NCBI GenBank assembly: GCA_018350325.1 | Contig: JAEVLN010000010.1 | Span: 2,604,001-2,668,000 of the forward strand | Reading direction: 5' to 3' | Length of the DNA: 64,000 nucleotides | Origin: Globodera rostochiensis | Lineage: Eukaryota; Nematoda; Chromadorea; Rhabditida; Heteroderidae | Part shown: positions 1-11,168 of the stretch, in pieces | How positions within the stretch are numbered: position 1 is the first letter of the stretch | How the letters are laid out: every line of letters starts with the position of its first letter | Translations under genes and position numbers: made by a program | The notes under the pieces: model-generated | Told to the model about the DNA's origin: nothing | The model's database searches: none | What the model saw: only the letters and a program-made list of their open reading frames with translations

Positions 1-125
1 TGAGAGAGCAAATTAATCAAATTGACCCTTTTAAGAATGGGAATATCATTTTTTGAGTTAAAATATTCCATTATTTTAAAAACATTTTTTGTTGAAACAG
101 TTTAAGAATGATTAATGATAATATA

Positions 126-349
126 CAGGGGTGTGCACGGATACTAATTTTAGTATCCGTATTCGTCCGTCCTCAAAATCTCATATCCGTTATCCGTCCG
201 TATCCGTGACCTTCCAAAATCCCATATCCGGATATCCGCGGATAGACAACGGATATATCCGGATAAGTGGATTTTTCATATCCGTTATCCGCCCGTATCC
301 GGATATATGCGCGGATATCCGGATATCCGGATATCCGTGCACACGCCTG
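126..349. repeat. TATCCG-rich inverted-repeat element, copy 1
   Basis: The ends are inverted copies of each other (CAGGGGTGTGCACGGATA at the left, the reverse complement of CAGGCGTGTGCACGGATA at the right). The interior is made of TATCCG/CGGATA words that can pair with each other. It lies in intron 1 of the acid phosphatase-like gene. Related copies lie at 14989-15244 (with a clean 9-bp target duplication) and, more decayed, at about 25270-25500. This looks like a small non-autonomous DNA transposon. Confidence 0.7.
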
Positions 350-376
350 ATAAAATATATTAAAGTGATCATCGAC

Positions 377-641
377 CTCCCATGTCGCCGATGATGAAGA
401 AGGTCAGTTTGTCCAGCTTGTCAAAGTTGCTCTTTCTGCACGTCTCCGGGTTGTAATTGGGGTCAACATTTGGACCTTTGGAGCACATTACGCGCACTTC
501 CCACTGGGGGAACTGGAAAAGGCCTGCCTTGTCATTGGGCAACATTCGATGCCGACTCGAAGAATTTGTTGTGCCATCTTTGGCCAAGCAAAATGTTGTG
601 GCCAAATACAACAAAGACAGTTGTTGGATCAACAGCAGCAT
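377..641 (-). CDS. Purple/tartrate-resistant acid phosphatase-like protein, first exon (partial)
   Basis: This exon opens with a signal peptide (MLLLIQQLSLLYLATTFCLA) and, after about 65 residues, reaches FFIIGDMGG. In type 5 acid phosphatases the equivalent motif GDWGG supplies a metal-binding Asp, here preceded by a hydrophobic beta strand as expected. The exon ends at 377 before a GT donor (GGGAG|gtcgat); the frame stops a few bases later, so splicing is required. The rest of the enzyme (metallophosphoesterase core) would lie left of base 1. The Trp of GDWGG is Met here. Known family members hydrolyse phosphate monoesters and are secreted or lysosomal. The call rests on one motif plus the secretion signal, so another metallophosphoesterase is possible. 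Confidence 0.5.
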
Positions 642-1880
642 AAGAATCTTTTTTTTTGTAAGCGGTAAAAATTATTTTGATCAATTTGCATATTTGGTAG
701 ACAATTGTTGGTTGGTAAAATAATTTTGAATAGTTTAGATCGCAATTTTTGATTTGTTTTTCAAATTACTAGAGACTAGCAAACAAGATTTTTCGGAATT
801 GAGATGGGATCAAGGCAATCTCGACCCAATCGCTCGGGAGTTCGACAAATCTTGCCCTCCGGCAATCCGAATTCAAAAAAGGTTTGGTCGGGATCTTGAT
901 TTCGGAATCCCGAATTCAAGCCCATGGAATCACGAGAAAATTCGACGGGAGCCCGATTTTTTGATCAAATTGATGCAAAGCTTGCTTTATTATCCTAAAA
1001 TAAAATTGTTTTTAATTAAAATTTAACTTCAGCAAGGCTTCAAAGAATGAATGGCAAGTCAAAAACATTAAAAATAAATTTTTGTTTTTTCCTCAAGGTT
1101 AACCAAACAAACTATTGGTGGTGCAAAACAAAATCAAGATAATTTCCACAAAAATTATTGCCCGTATCGATGATGATCGTGTTCGCTTAATAGTTAGCAC
1201 TTTTTCACAAAAATATTTTTTGGAACCTGTTTCACAAAATTCCTCTACTCGCCCTTCAAATAATTAAAGTACGTGGTGTGTCTATCAAATGGTTACCGAT
1301 TCAGTGAATTGATAGCATTTTCGCTGGAGGGGTTGTTTGTTTAGTTCACGATGAGAGAGTTTCATTAATAAAGGCATTCGATGCGCAAAACAATTTTTTT
1401 GTAATGCCAATCCCAAAAAGAGCATTTGCATTTAGATCAGGATCAGGCTTTACAACGATTAAAAATCCTGTTTTCATGATATCCTGATCATGGTGCTCCG
1501 ACAATTTATTCTGAAATTATTTTTTGCCATTTATAAAAACAAAATTCGTTGTTCTATTTTTAAATAGCTTGAGTGTCAGGATTTTTTTAAAATATTTTTT
1601 TACATTTTTTTTGCAAATTTTACTTGAGTTTAAATATTTGTCGAAAATGTTTAAAATCAATTTAAATATTTTTTACGAGAACAAGCCCTAGCTGTTGCAA
1701 AGAATTGACAAAGTATTCAAAGCGAACTGATTCCATTTTTTATTTGGTAACAAAAGTTTATTAGTCACATATAAAACAAATTTTAACTTGTATGATAAAT
1801 TGTATTTACTAGCATTTGTTAATATGATTAACAATTAAGAGGAAATTTAAATTTAATAATTAGTCAAAAAAAAGTTCAAA
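642..1880. other. Intergenic stretch with one dispersed repeat
   Basis: No supportable gene. About 780-990 belongs to a dispersed family rich in CCCGA/TCGGG words, with a shared string like TCGGGAT..GAATCCCGAATTCAA; other copies are near 6700-6850, 50520-50720, 59100-59220 and 62030-62290. The rest is AT-rich sequence with no pattern I can name. Confidence 0.5.
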
Positions 1881-3476
1881 TTAAAGTGCAATGTCTTCAG
1901 TCTTCCGATTTCCATCTCCGACATCAAAATTGTTTTCATATTTTTTTACAAATAAATAGGCACGAAGGACGATGGAGTACAGCCAAATATTCAGGACCAT
2001 GCCCAAAATAAAAACAAGCACATAATATGCAATAAGAATTTCGACCGTTTTTGTTGCGCGCTGAGTCTCGTTGAATTCATCTTAAAATAATATTAAAAAT
2101 TTATTGCTTTTAAAAATTGAATTAAACAATAAATATATATATAATTTTTTATTTAAAATACTTTGTGTTCGATTTAATACAAGCTCCTTTTGCGCGTTTG
2201 TCAAATTCAACGAGTTTATTGATGTACACAATCGCTCATCCGATCCATCGTCGCAATCATTTTTGCCGTTGCATTGCCAAACCTTGTGAATGCATTGGCC
2301 ATTCAAACAGCTAAAATGGGCAAATTTAAAAGAAAAATGTTAAGAAAAAAATTACTTTTTCTAAAAAAGCATACCTAGATAGGTATTCTAAATAATATTC
2401 AGTTTAAAATTATTTTTTAAACATTAACATCTATTAAATGAAATCTTTACGATTTAATTGTTTTTGTATTTTTAAAACTTTTTAATCGTTACATAAAATC
2501 AGTTTCACTGTTGCAAATGCGATGATTTGTTTCATTCATTTTAAACGGAGGTAAAGTGGCCATTAGAGCAATATGATGCTTTGCTGAAAGTTATGAAAAA
2601 TGATTTTTATTGCATAAAAAATAAACTTTTACCTTGAATTAACCCTACGGACCCAATTATTCCTATAAATATTGAGTAAACAATGCCAATACCCTAAATG
2701 TAATTAAATTAAACGGTATTTAAATTAATTAAATTAACATACTAAAAAGATAAGCATTGGCAAATACATTTGATACGTTCGTTTCCCACGCATTTGGCCA
2801 ACAATTATTGGAATGCCAGTGAAGCACGACAAAACACTCTAAGAAAATTAATTAAATAATACTTATTTTAAAACAATAATTTACAAAAATTGAATCAGTT
2901 GAGTACAACAATGAGCGCGACAAATATATGATCGCAAATGGTAAACCAAGGATGCCAAATGCCACATAAATCCATGCGATGATGTGAGCACCCTTAAAAA
3001 AGCGTTTTTTAATATGTAAATTTTATTTCATTACAACAAAAAAGCCAAATTACATTTAAATCAAAGTTTTATATGTGGACAACAAACGGTCCGACTCAAA
3101 AAAGGTCTTTGTTCAAAATGCCTCCTAACGGAAAATCGTTCAAATTAGAGATCGGACCGAAAAGAAATTTGGCTCGACCGAGATTTTTCGAGATTAATCG
3201 AGTTCTCGATCGATCCTCAAGTCCGATCTCTAGTTCAAATGTCCCCCGACGGATAGTTCAAAATGTCCCCAAAAATTTGTCGGTGGAACTTTGTCCTTGG
3301 GACCATTTGTTCGAGTTTGCATTAGGGGACAATATTTTTTCATTAGGAAACATTTTTGTCCATAACTTTTGATAGCATGCCAATATGGAATTAAAATATA
3401 AATTTAATTTTTTTACTTTTGTCACATGACAGCCGCAACAGCAAGTCCACTTGTCTGAGCAACATTTGACACACAT
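1881..3476 (-). CDS. Multi-pass membrane protein with an LDL-receptor class A domain
   Basis: Seven exons: 3476-3417, 2992-2885, 2838-2743, 2693-2633, 2583-2493, 2310-2162, 2080-1881. They sum to 765 bases in one frame, giving 254 aa. The N terminus is a Cys cluster ([18 protein letters not shown]). Hydrophobic segments follow at about residues 22-40, 58-66/82-108, and a last one near 205-230 ([20 protein letters not shown]). Between the third and last lies a full LDLa module at about residues 127-165 with six Cys and the calcium motif [11 protein letters not shown], followed by N-glycosylation sequons. The plan resembles small nematode tetraspan proteins with a Cys-rich N terminus; an LDLa in the extracellular loop is not something I know for them. 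Function unknown; it is probably a surface or lysosomal protein. Intron 1 carries repeat sequence at 3062-3400. Confidence 0.75.
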
Positions 3477-4019
3477 TTTAATTGACTTATCTTAAATAAT
3501 AAAATTAATTAAAAATAAAATAAAAAAATGTGAAAGTGTATTTATTTCATTGTTTTTAAACCAACTTTTTTTACCATAAATTTGGTACCTTTTTCGCCAA
3601 ATGTCAGGCGTTGAATCAAATCTATCAAATACACATTTAACTAATTAAATCAAGTGACTGTCAACACCGGTGTCGGCGATGGAAAAAAATAAATCACCCA
3701 AAACAAAATTAATTCTTCATTACATTATCTATTTAATTTTGTAAAAATGTTTGGCTTAATTTACACTCAAAAAAAGAAGTCCATTATTTGATGGACGAGA
3801 AGCCATTGTGGTGCCATTTGTGGTCTTAATTTTTGGCATAATCGGCTATGAAAAGCATCATTTAAAAAATAATTTTACCAAATCCTATTAAGATAGCGTA
3901 TTTTTCTCCGAAAACGTTTTAATAACTGGCATGAATTCAATAATGTTTTACAAAAATTCATCAAGATTCGACCATTAATGGCAAAATTTGAAAAAAAACA
4001 AAAAATTGGAAATTGTTCG
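3477..4019. other. Intergenic sequence
   Basis: AT-rich. A short hydrophobic plus-strand frame near 3797-3875 (IVVPFVVLIFGIIGYEKHH) faintly echoes a membrane segment of the neighbouring tetraspan-like protein on the other strand, but it has no exon borders I can support. Confidence 0.3.
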
Positions 4020-4767
4020 AATTCAGGCCCGGGGTCGGAATGGCACCGGAGAAGGGCGTTGACATTGCCATTGAATTTGCGCTAAAATCTGACATAAAAT
4101 TAAAAATTGCGGCACAACTTGTGGAGGTGCACAAACATTCGATTCGTATTGCCAAAAACAAATTGAACCTCCCATAGAATTGAACAAAAATTTGGTGGAG
4201 TATATTGGGGAAATTGGCGGCAATGAAAAGGAGTTCGTTTAAACTATTTATTTTTTTAATTTTAAAACAATTTAATTTTTATATTTGGAATTTTAGCCGG
4301 TTTTATAATTTTTTAATTATTTCGTTTTTATGAGTGAAAAATTTATTATCAAAACCTACGGCTATAATATTAAAAAGAGGGATGAGAATTTATTTGGAAT
4401 TAGTCTTTGCCAAATCCAGTTAAAAATTGAACCAAACGGATATCGTTAGCTCGAAAAAATGAGTTTGAATAAAACGCAAAAGTTTATTTAAAAATTTTCA
4501 CTGAATGTTTTAAATTTGTTTAATTTTATTTTCCCATTTACAGCGACTTTCTTGGGAATGCAATGGCATTTTTGTTCACACTGTCCAAGTTGGTCGCAAC
4601 GGTTATGTGCTCGAATATGATGATCAGCTTGGGCTTGATCAGATTAAACAATTTGTGCATCTGATCAAAAAGGGTGTCCAATTGGATCGCTCAGTTGTTC
4701 GTGACACTGTTGAGCAACAGAGGTCATTGAAAAAAATGGCAGAAAACTATGAGGCCGGCCGTCTATA
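4020..4767 (+). pseudogene. Remnant of a bacterial-type family 4 glycosyltransferase
   Basis: Two separated pieces are readable. At about 4024-4245 the frame gives GMAPEKGVDIAIEFALKSDI then, after a frame change near 4120-4150, NLVEYIGEIGGNEKEF and a stop. In bacterial GT4 enzymes GR.(A/S)PEKG.D.AI and VEYIGE(I/V) are consecutive landmarks of the nucleotide-sugar-binding half. After an acceptor at 4543, bases 4544-4767 encode a C-terminal tail ending in LDRSVVRDTVEQQRSLKKMA, matching the usual LDR..VR...E.RFS..RMA..Y tail. The N-terminal domain and the catalytic EPFG...EA block are missing, and the first piece needs a frameshift. I read it as a decayed gene of bacterial-type ancestry. A spliced, truncated gene is less likely. 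Confidence 0.5.
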
Positions 4768-4974
4768 GCCAAATTTGACGACAAAGAGTAACAAAAATTG
4801 TGCTGCACAACAACAACAAGCAGTAGCAGTAATGAATGTAAATGATGGACAAAAAACAAAATCCCATTTAGCCAACCACCATTATATTAACTTCCCTTCA
4901 AGATTTTTTGAGCCTATTTTGGCATTTTTGGCGACTTTTTTGAACTTATGTGTATAATGTAAAACTGCCAAAAA

Positions 4975-5215
4975 TCGGGTTTTTTCGTGGGTTTCTGATC
5001 ATAACTTTTTAAACTTTGATTTACTGCTTTGTTTAGTTTTACAAATAGTTTCTATTCATATAGAGATTTCTATTGGTATAAGGTTTAAGTGATTTATTGC
5101 GGTGTGAATAAAGTTATGATGTCTTTAATTACTTCATAAAATACCTATATGTGGCGAATTTACGCAACGCCCATGGTAGCAGTTTTTACGAAACGACCCA
5201 GCATGATTTGGAAGG
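4975..5215. repeat. Dispersed repeat, partial copy of the element at 20137-20740
   Basis: About 200 bases here (for example CTGCTTTGTTTAGTTTTACA and ACGAAACGACCCAGCA) recur at 20580-20740. The terminal part also appears inverted at 20137-20225. The copy here retains the right end that is truncated in the other copy. Confidence 0.7.
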
Positions 5216-5413
5216 TGAAATATTCAAAGCGGATCAACTGCGTCTGACCAACTGCGTTTCACCCATACATTTTTTTCACTGTATAGAATAGCCTTTAAGC
5301 CTAGCTTAGCCTAAGCCTAGGCTAGCTTGGTTTAGACCTGAGCCTAAGTTCATGTGTATCACATGAAACCCAGACTCAACCGTCCAGCCTCAAACGATCC
5401 CTACCGCTCGATT

Positions 5414-5621
5414 GGCGGGGAGAAGTTTGGGCACCTGGAAGTTTGAGCACCGCAATACGTCATTAAAAAATAAAATTTTTGCCATCTTAGGCTCTCATTA
5501 AATACTTTGGAGCTTTTATCGAAAGCTTTCAAACAACAAGTCAAGAATGAATGCTTATTAATTAATTTTTTTTAAATTTGTATTGCGGTGCTTAAACTTC
5601 CCGGTGCCCAAACTTCATGGC
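5414..5621. mobile_element. Small inverted-repeat transposon with 10-bp target duplication
   Basis: The left end (AAGTTTGGGCACC..GAAGTTTGAGCACCGCAATAC, 5422-5457) and right end (GTATTGCGGTGCTTAAACTTC..GGTGCCCAAACTT, 5580-5614) are inverted copies over about 40 bases. The direct repeat CCGCTCGATT flanks it at 5404-5413 and 5622-5631. A 9-10 bp duplication and long inverted ends fit a Mutator-like miniature element. It has no coding capacity. Confidence 0.8.
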
Positions 5622-6811
5622 GCCGCTCGATTAGCCTGACGTTAGTGTTGGTGAAAATGCCATAAAAATTTGTCCACAGATTGTCTTTTGAAACAGTCAG
5701 TAGCAGAATTATTCTTATTTTTAAGAAATTAAAATTTATAAATATACCAAATTTAATGCTATCTTACAACTTTAATAAAAAGAAAATTGAAACAAAATAT
5801 TTTTAATTGCCCTTAAAATTGGTCATTCATTTTTGAATCTTTGCGTTTTTCCGCATTATAAATTTATAATTCCATCCGTTGGAAAGAATCATTAAAATGT
5901 TTAATACAACAAAATGATCGATATAAACTAAAGGTTTTTGGTCATGGTTGTTAGTCTTTCGGTGGATTGACAATTTAACTCATTGACAAACAATTTTTGA
6001 ATTTACTTTTCTACATAATCTCATTTTTAAATATTTAAACGCGAATTTGTAATTTTAAACATAATTGTTTAAATTTTATGTGTCCTAACTTTTTTATAAT
6101 TTTTATTTTTAAAATTAAAAAACAACAAAAATAGACATTCTTTCATTAAATTGATATTTTGTTCAAGAATTTTTTTTTAGTTTAGAATTTTGTACTTAAG
6201 ACGGAAAATAACAAATTTTCGGCAAATTGGTAAATTAATTAATATTTTTTATTAAAGAAATATAATTGATTGGTTTAAATAGCAAAATAATTTTTGTTAT
6301 AAATTTCCATTTGGCGAATAAAAGTGTAAAAGGCATTTTACCAATCTCGAGGTTTCATATGAAGGTGAAATAATCGAAAAAGCACAAATAAACCTGTTTA
6401 ATAATAACAATTTTAGTCCGCCCATTTTATAAAACCTCCAACTAAAGTTATGAATTTATTATTAATTAAAATAATAATAATAATATTTCAATAATAAAAA
6501 TGCATAATTTTGTTGATTCAACAAATTGAGTTAGGAAAAAAAATCCAATTTTATGGCCCATTGATGCTCTCGCGATCGCGCGAGCGCAAATATTCGATGA
6601 ACAGACTCAATCAAACTCTATACAACATTCAATTTCTCTTTATGGAGCAAATTTAATAATTTCGAAAAAAGTTTTCACTAGCGACCGGCCAAACCCGATT
6701 GCTCAATTTTGTTAAGAAAAGAAAGGTTAACCAACGATCCCGATTCCCGATCAATCCAGAACAATTCAAAATTCAAAAAAAAAATTCTTAGGCATACAAA
6801 TTTAATAATTG

Positions 6812-9800
6812 ATGCCCGGATCAATTAACCACGATCAAACTGATCGGAACAGCTGGGGAAGTTCTTGGCAATTTCTATTAGCATGCATTGGCTACGCAGT
6901 CGGCTTATCAAGTTTGTTTTAGACCATTTTGATTTACAGAAATACTTCATGCATTTTTAAATTTGCAGATATTTGGCGTTTTCCTTCTCTGGCATATGAA
7001 AATGGCGGGGGTTAGTTCTAATGTGTTTATGTTTGCTTAATAAATCTTTATTTATTTGTTATTTTGGCATATTTTTTGAAAATGACAACATTGGGCGCTT
7101 CTTCAAAATGCCACCAACTAAATTTGAATAAAACGTGTATATTTTTTGGTCAATTTTTAATCAATTTAATTTATACCTGGCCGTTTCTAAAAGTTATTAT
7201 TTTGGAATTCTGAGTTTCGATGAATTACCAAAAAAATCCTTTTATTTTTTAAATAGCTTATATTAATTTAAAACTGTGAAGTTTAATAAACGTACATTTA
7301 AAAGGTGCTTTTTTGGTGCCATACCTGACCTGTTCGCTGCTGATTGGATTTCCTTTGCTTTATCTGGAAATGAGTTTGGGCCAATTTTGCAAGGTTATTT
7401 CACTCCCGTTTTTTTGACAATTTTTTGAACAATATTTTGCCAGGCGGGTCCAGCTGTTGTGTACGGATGGATTCGTCCCGCCTTTCAAGGTTTTTGAAAA
7501 TTGGGTTGTTCCCCGAACCGTGCGACCCCGAATCCCCCCCCCCCCCGAAGAGTCGGGGAGCAATTGAAACAAAAAAAAAGACTAAAATTAAGGAGTTGGA
7601 TGGAGTATGGCGATGGTTTCTTTACTTGTTGGCATTTACTATAATGTGATTGTGGCCTGGTCTTTGATTTACATTTTTATTGTAAGTTAAAAAAAAATTA
7701 TTTTAATTAAAATCAATTTAATACATTTTATTAAAATAAAATTTCTCCATTTTTAGTATATTTCACATTTATTTTAAAAATTAAGATTTTAACTGGTCGA
7801 TATAGCGAAATAGCTTCTTGCAACAGCACCTACAATACAATTTGTAAATAATATAAAAACCATAATGTTATTTTATATAGGGATATTTTGAAAATTTTAA
7901 TTTTTAATTTCAATTTCAATTTTGATCAGATTGCGCATCATCACTTGAGAATGCGCGATGTGCTCGTGAGCTGAATGCCACTGGAGCATTTTTCTTCAAC
8001 AAAACATGCCATTTTGTGACGGATCGGTTGGCAATAGCGCTAAAAAATGAGACTTTCAATGCATTACCTGCAGTTAGTCCGGCCGAAGAGTTTTTTGAGT
8101 TTGTACTAAAAAATTTATATAATTTTTTCCATATTTACTTATATAAAATATTATTTAATTAAACTAAAAACGTAATTTTATTAAATAATTTTATATTAAT
8201 TCTCTCAGAAACTATGTGTTGGAAAAGACACAGACCATGGATAGTTTTGGTGGGCTTAACATGAAAATGGTCATTGCTTTGGGCCTGGCTTGGCTGATCA
8301 CTGTTCTTGTGTTGATCCGCGGTGTTGAAGTGATGGGAAAGGTAAAAACCCAATGTTTAAAGCAATTTTTGAAATAATTTTTTAAAACATTTTTTTAATA
8401 CGTTTAAAAGAAAATTGAATTTTAGATTTAAGATTAGAAAAATAATAAAGAGCTTCATTAGCAGAAGTTCCATTATGTTTCTCAAAATTCACATAACGCT
8501 GTCTGATATTAGCCGTGTTTATTACACAGATTGCTTGGCTAACAGGCACAACACCGTACATCATCATTGTAATTCTCTTCATACGGTAAGTTTAATTAAT
8601 TGAAAATTGATTACCCATTTACCTACCTACCTAATGGGTATAATAATCTGATCAATAAAATTCTAAATGATTCACAGTGCTGTAACATTGGATGGAGCAG
8701 ACATTGGCCTTGACTACTATTTGCTTAAACCGGATGTTAGCGCCATTTTCAAGGCTAAGGTTTGGCACAAATTAAGAAATTATATTTATTTTTTTAGTTA
8801 TCGCATTTTAAGTAAATTTAGCGCATTCATTTTGTATTGGTATTTTTTCCATTTTTACAGTAAGCATTTATCGGGTAATTAATTTTCTGAATTTTGCCTT
8901 TGGCGCCCAAAGTCAAAAGACAGTTAATGGGCCTAACTATAACCCCAAACCCCGATTTTTTGATCGGGGTTTTCGCCCCCGGACTCTGAAAATTTTAACC
9001 CCAAGGGTTGGGGGAGCAATCGTATTTAGAAGACGTAAATTTTCCCCGACATCGACTTGGAGGGTTAATTCAATCGATCGACGATCGGGTTTATATTAAT
9101 AAATGATTTTTTATAAATTTCATTTCCGAATTTTAACCATTTAAGACATGGCGTACAGCTGCAACTCAGGTGTGCTACAGCTTGGCAGTTGGCATGGGTG
9201 GGCTACTTTCACTGTCCAGCTTCAACAGCTTTCACAACGACTGCTTCAAGGACGCGTTCATCATTACGGCAGCAGATGCAATTTCGAGCATTTTTGGTGG
9301 CACAGCCGTGTTTAGGTTGGCATTTAGACTGAATAGAGACTATTTTTCAAATATTTCATAAATTTAGCACACTCGGCTTTATGGCCAAACAGCTGAACGT
9401 GTCCATTGACGCGGTGGTGCAAAGTGGCACCGGGCTGGCATTTATTGCATACCCGGAGGCGATGAGCCGAATGCCGGGCTGGCCATGGCTTTGGCAATTG
9501 CTATTCTTCCTGATGATTTTTATTCTTGGTGTGGCCTCACATTTTGGCCTAGCAGAAGTATATTTTTAGAATTTTAAAAATATAATTTTTTAAAATTTAA
9601 GGTAATGTGCACGGCATTGTACGATCAATTTCCCGCTTTCCGACAATACAAGAGTTGGCTTGTGATCGGCGTTTGTCTCAGTTGCTACTTAGCTGGTTTA
9701 TCAATCTGTTCCAGGGTAAGGGTGTTCGTTGTTAATTAAAATAAATAAATTAATTATTATTAATATTTTTTTTAATCGAAATAAAATTAAACAAATAAAT

Positions 9801-11168
9801 CGAGTTTTCTAACAGGCCGGCATATTTTACTTCAACATTTTTGACGACTATGCAGCTTCATTCTCGATGATGCTTCTTGTTTTTCTCGAGTTGATTTTAG
9901 TGGCTCATATTTACGGTAAAAACATTTAAATATTTAATTTTAGAGAATTAAATGTTTTAGATAAATTTTTTTACCAATTAAGAAAATTGACATATCTCGC
10001 CGGATTTGATTTAATTTCAAAATTACAAATAATCAAACAAAAAAGTTGCCGGTTTTTTATGCGTCGCTTCTCATGCATTTTTTTCAAAAAACCTTCAGGT
10101 TGGCACAATTACCGAAAAGACATCCAGGCAATGATGGGACAGCCCCGGAATTTGCTGTCCAAATTCTATGGGCCTTCAGGCTTATGCATCAAATACATTT
10201 ATTGCTACATTGCTCCTGTCCTATTGCTTGTGAGTTCTTTGGTTTTTAAATGAGTCCTGTTAAATTAATTTGTTTAAAAATTTCAAAAATGTTTGTTCAT
10301 TCAAATGCAATTAATTAAAGCTTATGTTTTATTAAAGTAATGGCGGGCAATGTTTAACATAAATTTAACAGATTTGCCTCTTACTCAATGAAAATTTTCG
10401 TAAATTTTTTTCATTTTGAAAATTCTAAAATAAGACTGGTCAAAACGGAGTCATTTTGTTAGGTAGACGATTTTGTGTTTAAGTTATATGCTTTCATTTA
10501 TTTCAATTAGAATTTTGTCTATTTTATCAATGTTAAATTTGTTCAGATCGTTTTCCTATTTGCGTTTGTCCAGCAAGTGTTCACAACTCGGGTCACCTAC
10601 GGAAGGGACAAACGGCTGTACGTGTTCCCCGTCTGGTCCATTGTTTTTGGATGGTTTCTGTCGCTGATCTCATGGATTTTCTTGCCTGGGCTGCTTCTGG
10701 CCAACATGATCAAATTCATGCGCCAGGGAAAGGTCGGCCCACCAATCTTTGGCAACCAAAAATGTGCCAATAATTAAAAACTCGTAAAAAGCCATTAAAA
10801 TTGGATAAGGCAAAATTTTTGCGTCATTCAATTTAATTGGAACAAAAATGTAATGGGCGTAACAATAAAGGGCTAAATGAGCTGAAACTTTCTAAACCGG
10901 AAAATTAGCCCAATGTTTTGGGAATTTTAGTGGTTCCTTAAGTTTTGTTGCTAAAAGCTCCAAAAGCTTATAAATTAAATTCTATTAAATTTTTTTTAAT
11001 AAATTTCAGCCTCTTAACGAAATGTTAAAACTTCAACCCAAATGGCCATCATATGAGCGGGTCAATAAGACAGTGAAGAAGTCAAAAGTTTCGAATAAAA
11101 TTGACACCGGCAGCAGAATGCGTACAAATAGCATAACAATGCGTGAATTCGTCCATGGGCAAACTTAA
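6812..11168 (+). CDS. SLC6-family sodium-coupled transporter (SNF type), 637 aa
   Basis: Seventeen exons (6812-6911, 6969-7010, 7305-7393, 7444-7489, 7593-7681, 7786-7843, 7930-8098, 8209-8341, 8530-8585, 8678-8759, 9146-9315, 9368-9557, 9602-9715, 9816-9915, 10099-10229, 10547-10732, 11010-11168) join in frame. TM1 carries the signature CIGYAVGLSNIWRFP; ENGGGAF and LEMSLGQF follow in TM2, SPAEEFF precedes TM4, and GLAFIAYPEAMSRMP begins TM8. The extracellular loop has the paired Cys (SCNST..TIYC) and N-glycosylation sites. Gly, not Asp, sits in the TM1 substrate position, which argues against a monoamine transporter and for an amino-acid-like substrate. The TM8 motif usually read as GLDS is GVAS here, so a Na2-site Asp is absent. 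The start is the first ATG after an in-frame stop at 6806. Reading through the last donor would give an alternative tail ending at 10776. Confidence 0.93.

Larger units (their letters stand above)
4768..6811. other. Intergenic stretch holding mobile-element remains
   Basis: No gene found. It contains a piece of a dispersed element (about 4975-5215), a palindromic GCCTAAGCCTAGGC tract near 5310, an intact small transposon (5414-5621), a GC-rich palindrome CTCGCGATCGCGCGAG near 6569, and a CCCGA/TCGGG-family repeat near 6700-6800 next to the SLC6 start. Confidence 0.5.

Noticed and set aside
3073..3372. Plus-strand open frame of 99 codons
   Set aside because: It lies in intron 1 of the minus-strand membrane protein and consists of repeat-like TCGAGA/GATCGG words with no domain.
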